Of a stretch of 64,000 nt of DNA, positions 36,339 to 46,049 are shown one piece after another (within the stretch, counting starts at the first letter, position 1; each line of letters begins with the position of its first letter). Where the stretch lies: the NCBI GenBank assembly GCA_039000515.1, contig JBCFYV010000012.1:5089007-5153006 (forward strand), written 5' to 3'. Source of the stretch: Timema cristinae (Eukaryota > Arthropoda > Insecta > Phasmatodea > Timematidae). The notes below the pieces were generated by a model. The model ran no database searches and was not told the DNA's origin. It was given only the letters and a program-made list of their open reading frames with translations. Both the position numbers and the translations under genes were made by a program.

Positions 36339-37580
36339 TTCAATCCCACAACTTACATAGTTGTTTAAACTTAGTAACATTTAAGCTTTTGGTTAAAATG
36401 TCAGCAATTTGAAATTCACTTTGAACATATTTAATCTTTAGAACTTTATCACGCACTAACTCCCTTACAAAATTATATTTCACATCCATATGTTTCAATA
36501 TTTGTGTTCCCACTTCTCAAGACACTTGATGCAGGCTGGTTGTCCTCATATATGGCGGGCACTTTGGGGTTGATTCCCAGCTCGAGTAGTAGACTGCGTA
36601 GCCACAGGACATCAGTACAGGCATTGGCAAGTGAAATGAATTCTGCCTCACAGGTACTCAAGGCAATAGTGGGCTGCTTTATAGTTAGTTGTACAAGATA
36701 CAGTTGAACCAAAAACTTTCAGAAGAAATCCAGATATTGACTTATGACTGGAATTGTAAGAAAGTGCAGAGCTAGGTGTGAAGTTCCTTGTAAATAGCGA
36801 AGAATGCACTTCACTGACTCCCAGTGAGTGTTAGTTGGACAGCTTTGAAACCTGCTGAAATAATTGACAGAAAAACTCAGGTCAGGTCTGGTGCATAACA
36901 TTAAGTGCATCAAACTGCCTATGAGCTCTCTGTATGGCTTGATGCCAATTATAGAGATTGATCCTCCATCTTCAATAGGGGTTTTTGTCTCCATTGGTGT
37001 TTTAGCTATTTGCAGTTTTCATGTTAAATATGCATAAAATTATTTTGATATAAGATGGTTAACTAAGATATATACTATCATTTATTTTCTCAATTTTTAT
37101 TCCGAGGAAAAAGTGTAAGTGACCCAGATCTTTCATGTCAAATTTAGCTTGAAGTGCAACTTTAATCTTCTCAAGAGGTTGTATGTGAATACTGCTGATG
37201 ATCAAATCGTCAACAAAAATCAGTATGTAGACCTTGGTATCACCGACAACATGTAGGTACAGACATGGATCATTCTGCACTGGTTGAAAACCAAGTGATC
37301 TAAAAAAGTGTCAAGGCACTTGTTACATTCTCTGGGTGCCTGCTTGAGGCCATACAATTATTTCTTGAGCTTGTAAACAAGTTCTAAATTATTTGAAAGA
37401 CCAGGGGGTTGTTGCATGTAGACTTCTTCAAAAAGTGTTCCATGCAAAAATGAATTCTTCACATCCATCTGACATGCATGTAAATCTTCTTGATTAATGA
37501 TGGCTATCATTTTTATCACAGTAGTCAGTCATACGTGCTACTGGGGCATAAGTCTCACTAAAATCGAAACCTTTCTTCTG
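36339..37580 (-). pseudogene. copia reverse transcriptase (FVDD) and RNase H, frameshifted
   Basis: Pieces in several frames keep the copia order: FSETYAPVAR, QMDVKNSFLHG, LYGLKQAPRE, DPCLYLHV, the polymerase active site LIFVDDLIIS (FVDD for the usual YVDD), KFDMKDLGHLHFFLGI, YRELIGSLMHLMLCTRPD, then the RNase H segments KSISGFLLKVFGSTVS and STCEAEFISLANA. The C-terminal QIADILTKSL ends with a stop near 36339. Breaks occur at about 37580, 37350, 37060, 36720 and 36490. Confidence 0.9.
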
Positions 37581-38798
37581 TTAACAACCTTTAACCACCA
37601 ACCTTGCCTTATAGCAATCCTTATTATCATCTTGATCTCTCTTGATGCCAAAGACCCAGCGACAGGAGATATATTTCCTACAAGGGGGTAGGGAAGTTAG
37701 TTCCCAGGTGTCATTTTTCTTGAGGGAATTCATTTCCTCTTCCATAGCTAACCTCCAGTTCCTCTCATCAGGTCTACCCTTGACATCATCAAAATCTTGA
37801 GGCAAATTGTCAAGAAAACTTTCTGCATTCATAGAAAATGCTACATAATCTTGCAAATAGCTTGGTTTCAAGCGTGGGCGTAAGCTACGAAGAAATTCAC
37901 CTTCATCTGATAGGGGAGGCGTTTCTTTGTCCAACTCTTCATGACTGGCTTCACCTGAAGGTAGGCTTCTTTCTGATGGAATGGTAACGGTTTCACAAAG
38001 TAGTGGTGCTTTCACTGCTGAGGATGTGGTCATGTTTTCTCCACTCCATGTGGCATTTTCATCAAAAAACACATCATATGCAAAAACAATCCTTCTTGTG
38101 ATCGGGTTCAACATCCTATAGCCATTGGGGCAATAGCCGACCATGATGCACTTTTGGGTACGATTGCTCAGTTTCCCTTGAAGTAGCTCATTAGGAATGC
38201 GTACGTAGCCAATACGCAATTTTGACAAGTTTGGGCGTTGATAATACCAGACCTTAGCAGGAGTTTTACAATCCAAAGCTACTGTTGAGCTTCTATTAAC
38301 AATATGTACTGCTGTCATCACAGCTTCTGACCAGAGATCTTTCGAAAGATTTGCGCTTAGTAACATACACCGCACACGCTCCATTAGTGTTCTATTAATG
38401 CGTTCACTTACTCCGTTTTGAGAGGGTGTGTATCTGATAGTATATTCAAACTGTATACCTTTGAATTCAAAGTATTTCCTCATCTCTGAAGATAAGTTTT
38501 CTCCACCTCGGTCACACCTGAAGCGGCTTATTATTTCATTAAAGTGAACAGTTGCTAGATCTTCATACTTCTTAAAACACTCAAATACCACTGACTTTTC
38601 TTTGATCGTGTACACATAGGTAAAGTGATTGTAATCGTCAATTAGGGTAAGTATATATCTATTACCGTCATATGATGTAGGACTGATCAGACCCATGACA
38701 TCACTGTGGACAAGCTGCAAGGGGCGCTTAGCCCTTGAGAGAGTTTTTATATGAGGCAATTTAGTCATCTTACCTTGGATACAATACTCACATGGAGA
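37581..38798 (-). pseudogene. copia integrase core and start of reverse transcriptase
   Basis: The integrase catalytic triad is visible: D in HSDVMG, D in CDRGGE, and E in NGVSERINRTL, with 35 residues between the second Asp and the Glu (D,D35E). GKLSNRTQKCIMVGY and the C-terminal linker follow. The reverse transcriptase begins at NWRLAMEEEMNSL, then NDTWELTSLPP and WVFGIKRDQDD. Translation stops by frameshift at KARLVVKGC. A short deletion removes the usual FGC-type block before YVRIPNELLQGK. Confidence 0.93.
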
Positions 38799-39269
38799 TT
38801 ATTCTATACACACACCGTTCATGCCATCAACCATTTCACTAAGATACTTCAAACTGGTATTGCCAATATGCGCCAGTCGTTTATGCCATAGATTTGTACA
38901 ATCTACCTCAGCAACATTGGCACAGGTATTTTGAACAGAAAATGTCACTAAATACATTTTGGCAGACACGGATGCAACTGCTACAAGTTTATCATACTTG
39001 AAAATTTTATCTACACCTTCTTCAAAAATTACCTTGCATCCAATGGAATCAATTCGTCTAACTGATAAGAGGTTATGTTGTAGACCAGGCACGATAAGAA
39101 TACTTCCCAGCTTGATCACATTGATTTTTCCATCCATCTCAAAAGACACACCGAGATCACCAACCTCTGTCGCTTTTAAATTTTCAACTGATTTTGACAG
39201 CTTGATATTCGCAGGACTTGGGAGATTATGAATATTAGTCAGAAGATGACAATAAGTAGCACAGATCAT
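38799..39269 (-). pseudogene. copia protease C-terminal part and integrase HHCC zinc region
   Basis: The open stretch begins inside the protease just after the catalytic D-S/T-G, which is missing; only an AT-Y-CHLLTN segment remains. It continues through PGLQHNLLSV to the pre-integrase motif LWHKRLAHIG. The two His of the HHCC zinc site are present here. The two Cys (CEYC) lie immediately past an in-frame TAA at 38799-38801, so one nonsense mutation separates this part from the integrase core in the same frame. Confidence 0.88.
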
Positions 39270-39284
39270 AATGTAGCACCCGTC

Positions 39285-39730
39285 GATCGTAATTCACGAA
39301 TCAATTTATCTAATCTATTAAAATGTACCTCCAAAGTTTCACTTGATGGATCGAACTTCATCAATAAAAGACTTTTACGTAAAAGTAACTGGTTAGCTAT
39401 GCCTTTTCTTGAGTAGGTATTCATAAGGGAAAGCCATATCTCAAATTAAGATTCTTTTGCCATGGCACATTCAAGAACATTGTCTGAAAGTTTCTGGACT
39501 AATTGAGATTTGCATTTTCAAACTTTTTTCTTCCACTCCGCCAGTTCTTTTGTCTTCTTATTCGATATTTAAGAGCTATCAGCTTAATTGAAAATTACTT
39601 TCGTTCGGTAAATACTTTGAACTACTTCCAGCAAATTGAGTTCATCTAGTAGTGTTTCCATTCTAAACTTCCAGTTATTGAAGTTTGAACCATCAAATAA
39701 TGGAACACGATACTTTTCTTCATCTGTCAT
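39285..39730 (-). pseudogene. copia gag, 5' part only, frameshifted
   Basis: The start ATG at 39728-39730 sits in GCCACCATGA, a strong initiation context. The first residues MTDEEKYRVPLFDGSNF and NNWKFRMETLLDE are typical of copia-like Gag. The frame is lost near 39600. Later pieces in other frames (ELAEWKKK, ECAMAKES, LLLMKFDPS, LEVHFNRLDKLIREL) follow Gag order down to about 39285. The rest of Gag, including the CCHC zinc knuckle, is absent. A longer open frame extends upstream to 39799 but is unlikely to be used. Confidence 0.8.
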
Positions 39731-39836
39731 GGTGGCTAACAAGGCTTCTTCTAGGCTAAATCTTCTAAAGGTTAATGTTAATGTTGATTCTCGATGCACA
39801 CAGACAATAATAAGTGTTCATTCATTTTAAAGGACT

Positions 39837-39850
39837 CTGGGCCCATAACC
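39837..39850 (-). promoter_or_regulatory. primer-binding site, half initiator tRNA-Met type
   Basis: Minus-strand GGTTATGGGCCCAG abuts the 5' LTR. It is complementary to the internal anticodon region of insect initiator tRNA-Met (CUGGGCCCAUAACC), not to a tRNA 3' end. This is the half-tRNA priming known from Drosophila copia. The 14-base match has no mismatch. Confidence 0.88.
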
Positions 39851-40047
39851 TGAAAACGTACCACCGCAGGTTTTTATAACGTTTACTCTATGAACATCAA
39901 ACATTACCGGATTTAAAAGTAGTTTATTAACCGAAATATGAATATGAACTAACAAAAACTAAATACATATCAGACAAGAACATACTATAAACATAACTAC
40001 CAACATATGCATAAATAATGAATAAATATTAAATCGCTTTACCAACA
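39851..40047 (-). repeat. copia element 5' LTR
   Basis: 197 bp, starting TGTTGGTAAAGCG and ending ACGTTTTCA on the minus strand. It differs from the 3' LTR by substitutions and a few small indels. It is followed directly by the primer-binding site. Confidence 0.9.
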
Positions 40048-40330
40048 AATTTGAGGGTACCTTACACAAGGGAATTTTCCAATTTTCATAATTTATCCAC
40101 AACTTTTTAAATATGTGATAACGTATCATTGTAAAGTTTTAGTAGGCCTCCTATTAAAGGTAAAAATATTTTATTTTAGGTATATTTTTATGATACCAAA
40201 AAGTTTTGAGCCATAAACAAATAATTGTATATTATTTTTAATCCAATTCTTAGAAAATGAATTTGTTTCTTATGCTCTTTGGTGAAAAAAGACAAGTATT
40301 TTCAAGTGACAGAAATAATAGCTTTGACAC
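40048..40330 (+). repeat. repeat E, copy 1, right part
   Basis: Continues the same order seen in copy 2: CAATTTTCATAATTTATCCA, TATCATTGTAAAGTTTTA, AAATATTTTATTTTAGGTAT, TTTTATGATACCA and CTTATGCTCTTTGGTG. The function is unknown. No protein is recognisable. Confidence 0.78.
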
Positions 40331-40792
40331 ACATAGCCACTATCCCCTAAGTAAACTCCTGGATGCACCACTAAATCTTAATATCTTCAAAATTAATTCT
40401 GCCATAAGTAAGAAACGGTCTTATTTGTCTATAAAACCTGAATAAAACTATATAGGGAAAGCATGGTCGCCTCTTCCTATAAAACCAATGCTATGCAATT
40501 AGATTTTATCTAATCAAGAAACATTGTTTATGAAAATTATTTATAAGATAGACAGAACCAAACTTACTTTATAAAAAAACTTTTATCATAGTTTATGCTA
40601 ATACATCACAGGCAGTGGCGCAGGAACGGGGGTAAATCCCCCCCCCCCCCCGCAAAAAAATTGCGGAAGTTAAAAAGTATAAATTTCACTCCCCAAAATA
40701 ATACAGTAAAACTTTCAGATAGTGTAACTGATCTTGTTGAAGCAAGATACAAAGTTCATACTAATGTAAAATGATAAAAATAAAATGTGCTT

Positions 40793-40985
40793 AGAGCACA
40801 CACTGAAGATATTTTGAAAACTCTAATATTAATACCAGCTACAGCAGAAAGAAGTTTTTCAATTCTTATACGAATAAAAAACTATCTTCGTTCCACAATG
40901 AGGCAACATAAGACTAAATCACCTGTGTCTGCTTAATGCATACCCTGGGAGGCTCAACAAACTTGAAATTGGTAAAACTAATTAG
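40793..40985 (+). pseudogene. hAT transposase C-terminal (dimerisation) fragment
   Basis: The reading RAHTEDILKTLILIPATAE then RSFSILIRIKNYLRSTM matches the hAT C-terminal block (hydrophobic-IP-T-(A/S)-AERSFS-LR-RIK-LRSTM). A one-base frameshift follows. The next frame gives LCLLNAYPGRLNKLE and a TAG at 40983-40985, as expected for the family end. Nothing upstream of this block remains inside the element, so the catalytic core is lost. Confidence 0.85.
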
Positions 40986-41394
40986 TGGTTTTATAGCTAG
41001 TAACAAATATAGGGCAAAGGTATATGAACATCTACTTTAATTTTCAGTTTTTCAAATTTTTTGTTGAGTCGCATCATGTATAATTTTTCTCAATTAGTTT
41101 TGTGTGTATTAAATCTAATTTTTGGCATGATTAAAATAAATGAGAAAAATGAACGATCAGACCGTTAAATACCGGTATCCCTAATTATACGCGATCACAC
41201 TTTACGCGTTTATACTATAACGTGATTAAAAATAAATAAAGGATAATGTATGGTTGGCTGTAGTTTCACTATCACCCTGTGCAGTGGTGGCGTGACCTTG
41301 TGCGCGCACATTACAGTGAGGAAACATATATTTAATCTACAATTTTGTGTTAAGGGGTTGGTATTGACTACATTGGATATTCATGGGCAGAAGT

Positions 41395-41860
41395 TAAACA
41401 GTCCTAAATCAAGGGGGCTTAGAAAAATATTTGGCCTGAAGTTTCTAATTCTCATGATTTTGGTCCTAAGCACGGGCTTTCCAGTTCAAGATGTGACATC
41501 GTTGACAAAGCACGATGTTGGATTTGAGGACATAGATCAAGCAGGTGTGGATGAATTGCTCCAATCCCACTAAACAGAACTCACCAATAAATATCTTCTA
41601 GAAATGGAGAATGGCATAAAGGATGAAAAGGAATAGCCCTATGTTGTTGATCTTATCAAAAACGTCAACAAAACAAATTGATGCATGGTTAGAAGCGCCC
41701 AAGTTACCAGAGAGATTGAGTTATTTGGCTTATTACATATAAATCTATATAGAGAGGAAGAATACTCCTCCCCGTCAGCTGAGTCTTGACCATTTCATCA
41801 AAAAAGTTGAAAATCTTCAGTCTAATGACCCACGACCTTCACGACAGTAAGAGATGTTGG
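41395..41860 (+). pseudogene. Tigger/jerky-like transposase C-terminal remnant
   Basis: Frameshifted pieces: AWKNIWPEVSNSHDF, then DVTSLTKHDVGFEDID and DELLQSH, ELTN, TKQIDAWLEA and LSLDHFIKKVEN. Tigger-derived proteins end with AW..LWPE, a D-hydrophobic-(G)-FED(V/I) acidic stretch, ELLESH-(S/T)-EELTNEEL, and later a LD-FF-(K/R)-K segment. The DDE catalytic core is not present. Confidence 0.72.
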
Positions 41861-41879
41861 GCAAGAGCCTTCAATAGAG

Positions 41880-42650
41880 CAGGAGCGTACCGTACCATCC
41901 CAGGGCCTTCAAGAGAGCAAGAGCGTACAGTCCAAGTGACTTCAAGAGAGCAAGAAGAGTCTAATATCCAAGGGCCTTCAAGAGAGCAAGAGCGTACAGT
42001 CCAAGTGACTTCAAGCGAGCAAGAAGAGTCTAATATCCAAGGGCCTTCAAGATAGCAAGAGCGTACAGTCCAAGTGACTTCAAGAAAGCAAGAAAAGTCT
42101 AACATCCAAGGGCCTTCAAGAGAGCAAGAGCGTACAGTCCAAGTGACTTCAAGCGAGCAAGAAGAGTCTAATATCCAAGGGCCTTCAAGATAGCAAGAGC
42201 GTACAGTCCAAGTGACTTCAAGAAAGCAAGAAGAGTCTAACATCCAAGGGCCTTCAAGAGAGCAAGAGCGTACAGTCCAAGTACTATCAAGAGAGAAAAT
42301 GCTCACCGTCCCAGATCCTTCAAGAAGAGCAAGAGCTTACCGTCTCAGAGCCTTCAAGAGAACAAGAGTCTACTATCCAAGGGCCTTCAAGAGAACAAGA
42401 GTCTACATTCCAAGGGTGGTTAAGAGAGAAAAAACCTACCGTCCAAGGAACGTCAAGAGATCAAGAACCTACCATCCAAGGGCCTTCAAAAGAGCAAGAG
42501 CTAACCGTCTCAGAGCCTTCAAGAGAACAAGAGTCTACCATCCAAGGGCCTTCAAAAGAGCAAAAATCTACATTCCAAGGGCGGTCAAGAGAGAAAAAGC
42601 CTATTGTCCAAGGGCTGTCAAGAGAGCAAGAAAGTGATAATTCTGATTTG
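41880..42650 (+). repeat. coding tandem repeat, PSREQE-type, in the Tigger C-terminal tail
   Basis: Units of 33 and 36 bp alternate, making a 69-bp higher-order repeat in the first half: PSREQERTVQV then TSREQEESNIQG. The second half has looser 33-36 bp units, PSREQESTIQG, WLREKKPTVQG and TSRDQEPTIQG. About 20 minor units are visible. Two first-half units carry a TAG where AGAGAG became ATAG, and a frameshift at about 42320 moves the open frame to an arginine-rich shadow reading. The array follows the LSLDHFIKK tail of the Tigger remnant. Confidence 0.85.
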
Positions 42651-42952
42651 CCAGGTCCAGCTAAAATCATGCGATTGACGGTTAACATTAAGGCCCAATT
42701 TTACAATGTCATGTTAATCTATTCGTTAGGGCTTAACATGAGGTTAAGCGATAACGACCACTACTTTAGATTTTACAATGTTTGGTTAGCGCTAATGTTC
42801 ACGTAAATGTGCTCGTAAAGTTAACGCGAGGTCTACCTTCCGGTTAGCAAATATAACGTCCACATTAACAACGTTAAACACTCCGCCATATTGTTTTCAA
42901 GGCGATTGTTGATATTACTAAAGTGAGGTTACTTTTATTTATATTATGAAAT

Positions 42953-43150
42953 GGCTGATTTATTGTATGATTATGACGACTTTGAAGATGAGTTACACCT
43001 TCTAAGGAACTCAAGGCTTCGAAGACCGAAGAGATACTTAGAATGAAAGAATTTCCTGGAATTTTATAACGAGGAAGAATCAGTTTACGTTTTCGTTTAA
43101 ACAAAAATAAAGTTTTAGAAATTCTTGAACTGGTTGGACACCAAATGGAA
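42953..43150 (+). pseudogene. Harbinger transposase, N-terminal fragment
   Basis: Begins MADLLYDYDDFEDELHLL, then RRPKRYLE, an in-frame TAG, NFLEFYNEEE, and after a frameshift RLNKNKVLEILELVGHQME. The order of acidic start, RRPR-Y-ER, EEEF-RFR and a hydrophobic LL-L-I stretch is that of PIF/Harbinger transposases. The reading ends abruptly near 43150, where the minus-strand gene begins, so the DDE domain is deleted. Confidence 0.7.
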
Positions 43151-43159
43151 TTGTTTATT

Positions 43160-43260
43160 TTAAATCGTTTGTTTGTATTCATAATTAATTCAATTAGCAA
43201 AATTTCCTCTTCTTTGCTAAAATTTACACTTCGTTCGCGTTTATGAATCTCAACAGACAT
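43160..43260 (-). pseudogene. Harbinger Myb/SANT-like protein, N-terminal fragment
   Basis: Minus-strand MSVEIHKRERSVNFSKEEE followed by ILLIELIM resembles the start of the Myb/SANT-like DNA-binding protein that PIF/Harbinger elements encode beside the transposase (RS-NF-(T/S)-xEE-LL-(V/I)-EL). A longer open frame runs to 42874, but past about 43160 it is antisense to the transposase and not family-like. Confidence 0.65.
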
Positions 43261-43614
43261 TTTAGCAGGAAAATAAATACGATAAACTATAGCAGATAAC
43301 CTCAACAAATTTGATGAATTGAACTCGTTTTGATTGATTTTTTTTCATAACAGTTCCATAGACGTTGTAATGACTTGGTTATATTCTCTATGGTCAGGCT
43401 AGGCTAATCAAAAGCTTTGACACAAATCTAGCGCTCCGAGAAAGTTAACGCTAAGAACTAATGGAAGGCACCTATCCGTAATTTGACGCACACATAAAAA
43501 TGGTATTGTAAAATGCAACGCTAAGTTTAACCAACGGTTATACTTTACATACGGTTAAGTTACGAGGACTTTAACGTGACATTGTAAGATTGGGCCTAAG
43601 TGTACCTGTAGCAT

Positions 43615-43760
43615 TGTAATAATTAGATTAATTCATTAAAAATTGCATTTGTCTACAAACTTCAGAGGATTGAAGATTTACTATAGGTGTAGGCTAACCA
43701 TAGTTTTGTAATAGTTAGATAAATTAATAAAAATTGCATTCATTTACAAGTTTTAGGTTC
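43615..43760 (+). repeat. tandem duplication in the Tigger 3' flank
   Basis: The segment TTGTAATAATTAGATTAATT with AAAAATTGCATTTGTCTACA (43613-43665) recurs diverged at 43705-43758. Both lie just outside the Harbinger insertion. Confidence 0.6.
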
Positions 43761-43989
43761 TTATTTATTTTTTTGTTTGGAATAACCCCTATCTCACACA
43801 TGTTAAAATCATTTCCCTTTACGCGTTTTCGTGCTACGTGATTATTTATCAGAACCAATCAAACAATCGTGTAGAGTGAGGGACAGATGTATTACATTTA
43901 CCTGTTTTTTTATACATCTAATAAATGTGAATCCCCTATGCTTATTTTTACCCCGAATAAAAACGTTCCTGCGCCACTGTTCACAGGGA

Positions 43990-44839
43990 ACAATTTCAAT
44001 AAATCAGAATTGGAGGTAATAGTAGTAACAAAGTGACATACAATAATTAGCGTCAAGTCAAGGGTTTTACCTGAAATAAATATAAATGAAGTGAGGGAAG
44101 GGGTAGCTGGGCTTACAAAAAAGATGGAATGTTAGATAATGACAAAAAGGTGTTGGGGAGGAGGGAAAAAGTTACTTCCAATGAGAGACCCATCTAGCAG
44201 GAAACGACTGGATTTTTAAACAGCTTAGACTGAAAATATCAACTTTTGTAAAAAATATTGTGTGTGATAGAACATTATCTTATTCTCTTTAATAATATAA
44301 CTTCAAAATTATATTATTGTATGTCAAGTTTTATTTAATTTTAATTTTATTGAAATTACGTCTTATTGTAAAAAAGTAAATGTTAATTTGTAACTTTTTT
44401 ATTAATATAGTTCATTTTAAATTTACAAGTTAAATATAATACAAAAAACCGCATGTTGTTGTTATGCATAGTTTCTGAAAAATAAGTTGTACAACATTAT
44501 CGTCCTTATAATATATTAGGTGTCCATCCAAATCTTAAGATGTGCTTCTTAAACAACCATCTTAGCTGTAAAGGATAAAGGGACTGAAACATTTTCAGAT
44601 GAGACTTTGAAAATGTAATATATATCATAGTTTAACTTTAACCTCTTTTATAATCAAGACAATTTTCAAGTCAGATGAGATTCACTTTTAAATTATTTTA
44701 CATGATATAAAATACTTTTTTCAATTCACACGTTACACTCATTGTAATTTATAATATATTTTTTACTTGTTTTGTTAAAGTATTATTATTTTTCCACATT
44801 TAATTCTTTCTTTTAAATATTTTCACTTTCTCTCGACGC
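43990..44839. other. no feature recognised
   Basis: AT-rich unique sequence between the transposon nest and repeat E copy 2. Confidence 0.6.
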
Positions 44840-45450
44840 CTCAAAGAAAAAGTATTGTAATCGTCAAAAAAATCAAACTCGAGGTTTTGATAATTGCCAA
44901 TGTTTCTTGACCCCCTGAAACGAAAAAAGTGGTTCACGCAAGGCCATCTGTCTGTCTGTCTGTCTGTACCTCGGCTAGAACTGAAACTATTTTCCCGATT
45001 GGACTAAAACTTGGTATCTAAGGTTTTCATAAGATCCACTCAAGGGGTTTTTAGTATTTAACCCTAAATTGAAGGTTAGTTTACTGAAGGACAAAAACAG
45101 AAAAAATCAATTTTCTCGAAATTTGCTTTGACGATTTTGATTAAATTTTATATACAAACACTGTTTATTACTATACACAAGATGTAAATTTTCATTTTCT
45201 CACGCAAATGAGTTTGAGTACTTTACATGCGGGATATTTTCTAATTTTCATCATTTTTCCACAACTATATGAGAAACGAAATAACTTATCATTGTAAAGT
45301 TTTATTAGTATTAAAAAGTATTTTATTTGAGTTATAATTTTATGAAACCAACAATTTCTGAGTTATAAGTATTATATATATATATATATACTTCATATTC
45401 AGGTATTTGAAAATAATCTGATTCTTATGCTCTTTATTGGCCAAAGATAT
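44840..45450 (+). repeat. repeat E, copy 2 (uninterrupted reference copy)
   Basis: Contains a (CTGT)n run at 44949-44966, then GTACCTCGGCTAGAACTGAA, ACTTGGTATCTAAGGTTTTC, AAAAATCAATTTTCTCGAAA and ACTTATCATTGTAAAGTTTT. It is an interspersed repeat of about 600 bp with no recognisable protein. Terminal repeats and target duplications were not identified. A (TA)n run follows at 45373-45391. Confidence 0.72.
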
Positions 45451-46049
45451 TTCTCTTTGCTCAGTTTTTCTGTATCAGTGTTCCTAGTTCCTAATGCCAT
45501 AGAGTAAGTAACAGTGTATATAATTTCATTTATGATCTTTGCTGCAGTGTTTCTACAACAATGTATATACCTATTATTTTGTTTCATAAATCTTACGAGT
45601 TTTTAGAAAATAAATATTTTAAGATAGAAACGGGAGAAAGCCGCACTATTCATTATTGTTTGACGTGAGTCAATTAAAGCAATCTTATCTTCACATTCAT
45701 TATTCTCATTTTTATATTTACTGATAAAAAGATTTTTCCTAAATCTTATCTGCCAAAAAAATCTTCATTCTATAACTTAATTTTATAAATCCATATACTT
45801 TAGTATAATAATTATGTTTTTTAATTTGCTTTATGTTTTTTTAATGTGTCTAGTAATATAATTCTAAAATTGGTTAACTTAAAAAATAATTAAATTTACA
45901 TTAATTTTTAATAATTCTCTTTTCTTATAAATCTGTAAACCAATAAATCACAACTTCTCTTTTCATGTCCTAACTTATATTTTATTATAAACTAGTTTCT
46001 AATTAGGCTTATATAAAAAATAATGGGTGATTATATTATTTTCGCTTTT

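Larger units (their letters stand above)
35998..40047 (-). mobile_element. Ty1/copia LTR retrotransposon, complete ends, decayed coding region
   Basis: The 5' LTR is 39851-40047 and the 3' LTR 35998-36190 (plus coordinates; element on minus). On the minus strand the LTRs start TGTTGGTA and end TTTTCA. The target duplication is ACTTT (35993-35997) against AATTT (40048-40052), one mismatch in five. The insertion splits a copy of repeat E, whose intact relative at 44.84-45.45 kb shows the empty-site sequence. The order inside is gag, protease, integrase, reverse transcriptase, RNase H, which is the copia order. The two LTRs differ at many positions, so the insertion is not recent. Coding is broken by a stop, several frameshifts and deletions. 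Confidence 0.93.
42692..43596. mobile_element. PIF/Harbinger element, internally deleted, inside the Tigger element
   Basis: Terminal inverted repeats GGCCCAATTTTACAATGTC at the left and GGCCCAATCTTACAATGTC at the right (complement) match at 18 of 19. Both flanks have TAA (42689-42691 and 43597-43599), the 3-bp target duplication of PIF/Harbinger. At 905 bp it is far shorter than an autonomous element. It retains the start of the transposase gene on plus and the start of the Myb/SANT-like gene on minus, facing each other. Confidence 0.92.
41172..43889 (+). mobile_element. Tigger/pogo (Tc1-mariner superfamily) element inside the hAT
   Basis: Bounded by TA on both sides (41170-41171 and 43890-43891). 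The imperfect 24-bp ends read CCGGTATCCCTAATTATACG and, on the complement, CATCTGTCCCTCACTCTACA; they share TCCCT and the TA-C-CGAT part. Subterminal TTTACGCG...ACGTGATT motifs occur near each end but in direct orientation. Inside are a Tigger-like transposase tail, a repeat-coding region and a Harbinger insertion. The TIR match is only moderate, so the exact ends are less certain than those of the hAT. Confidence 0.72.
40613..43979 (+). mobile_element. hAT DNA transposon, outer element of a three-level nest
   Basis: 16-bp perfect terminal inverted repeats CAGTGGCGCAGGAACG (40613-40628) and its complement (43964-43979). Flanks are ATCACAGG (40605-40612) and TTCACAGG (43980-43987), an 8-bp target duplication with one mismatch, as hAT elements make. 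CAGTGGCG is a common hAT terminus. A C15-type homopolymer follows the left TIR. The left part carries the end of a hAT transposase. The rest is taken up by a Tigger element that itself holds a Harbinger element. Confidence 0.92.

Noticed and set aside
36504..36707. Plus-strand gene inside the copia region
   Set aside because: Antisense to RNase H.
41839..42306. 155-codon minus-strand open frame in the repeat array
   Set aside because: Antisense shadow of the PSREQE repeat. The plus frame continues the Tigger tail.
42212..42637. 141-codon arginine-rich plus-strand frame
   Set aside because: A +1 shadow that opens only after the frameshift at about 42320. The original frame continues PSREQE-type units.
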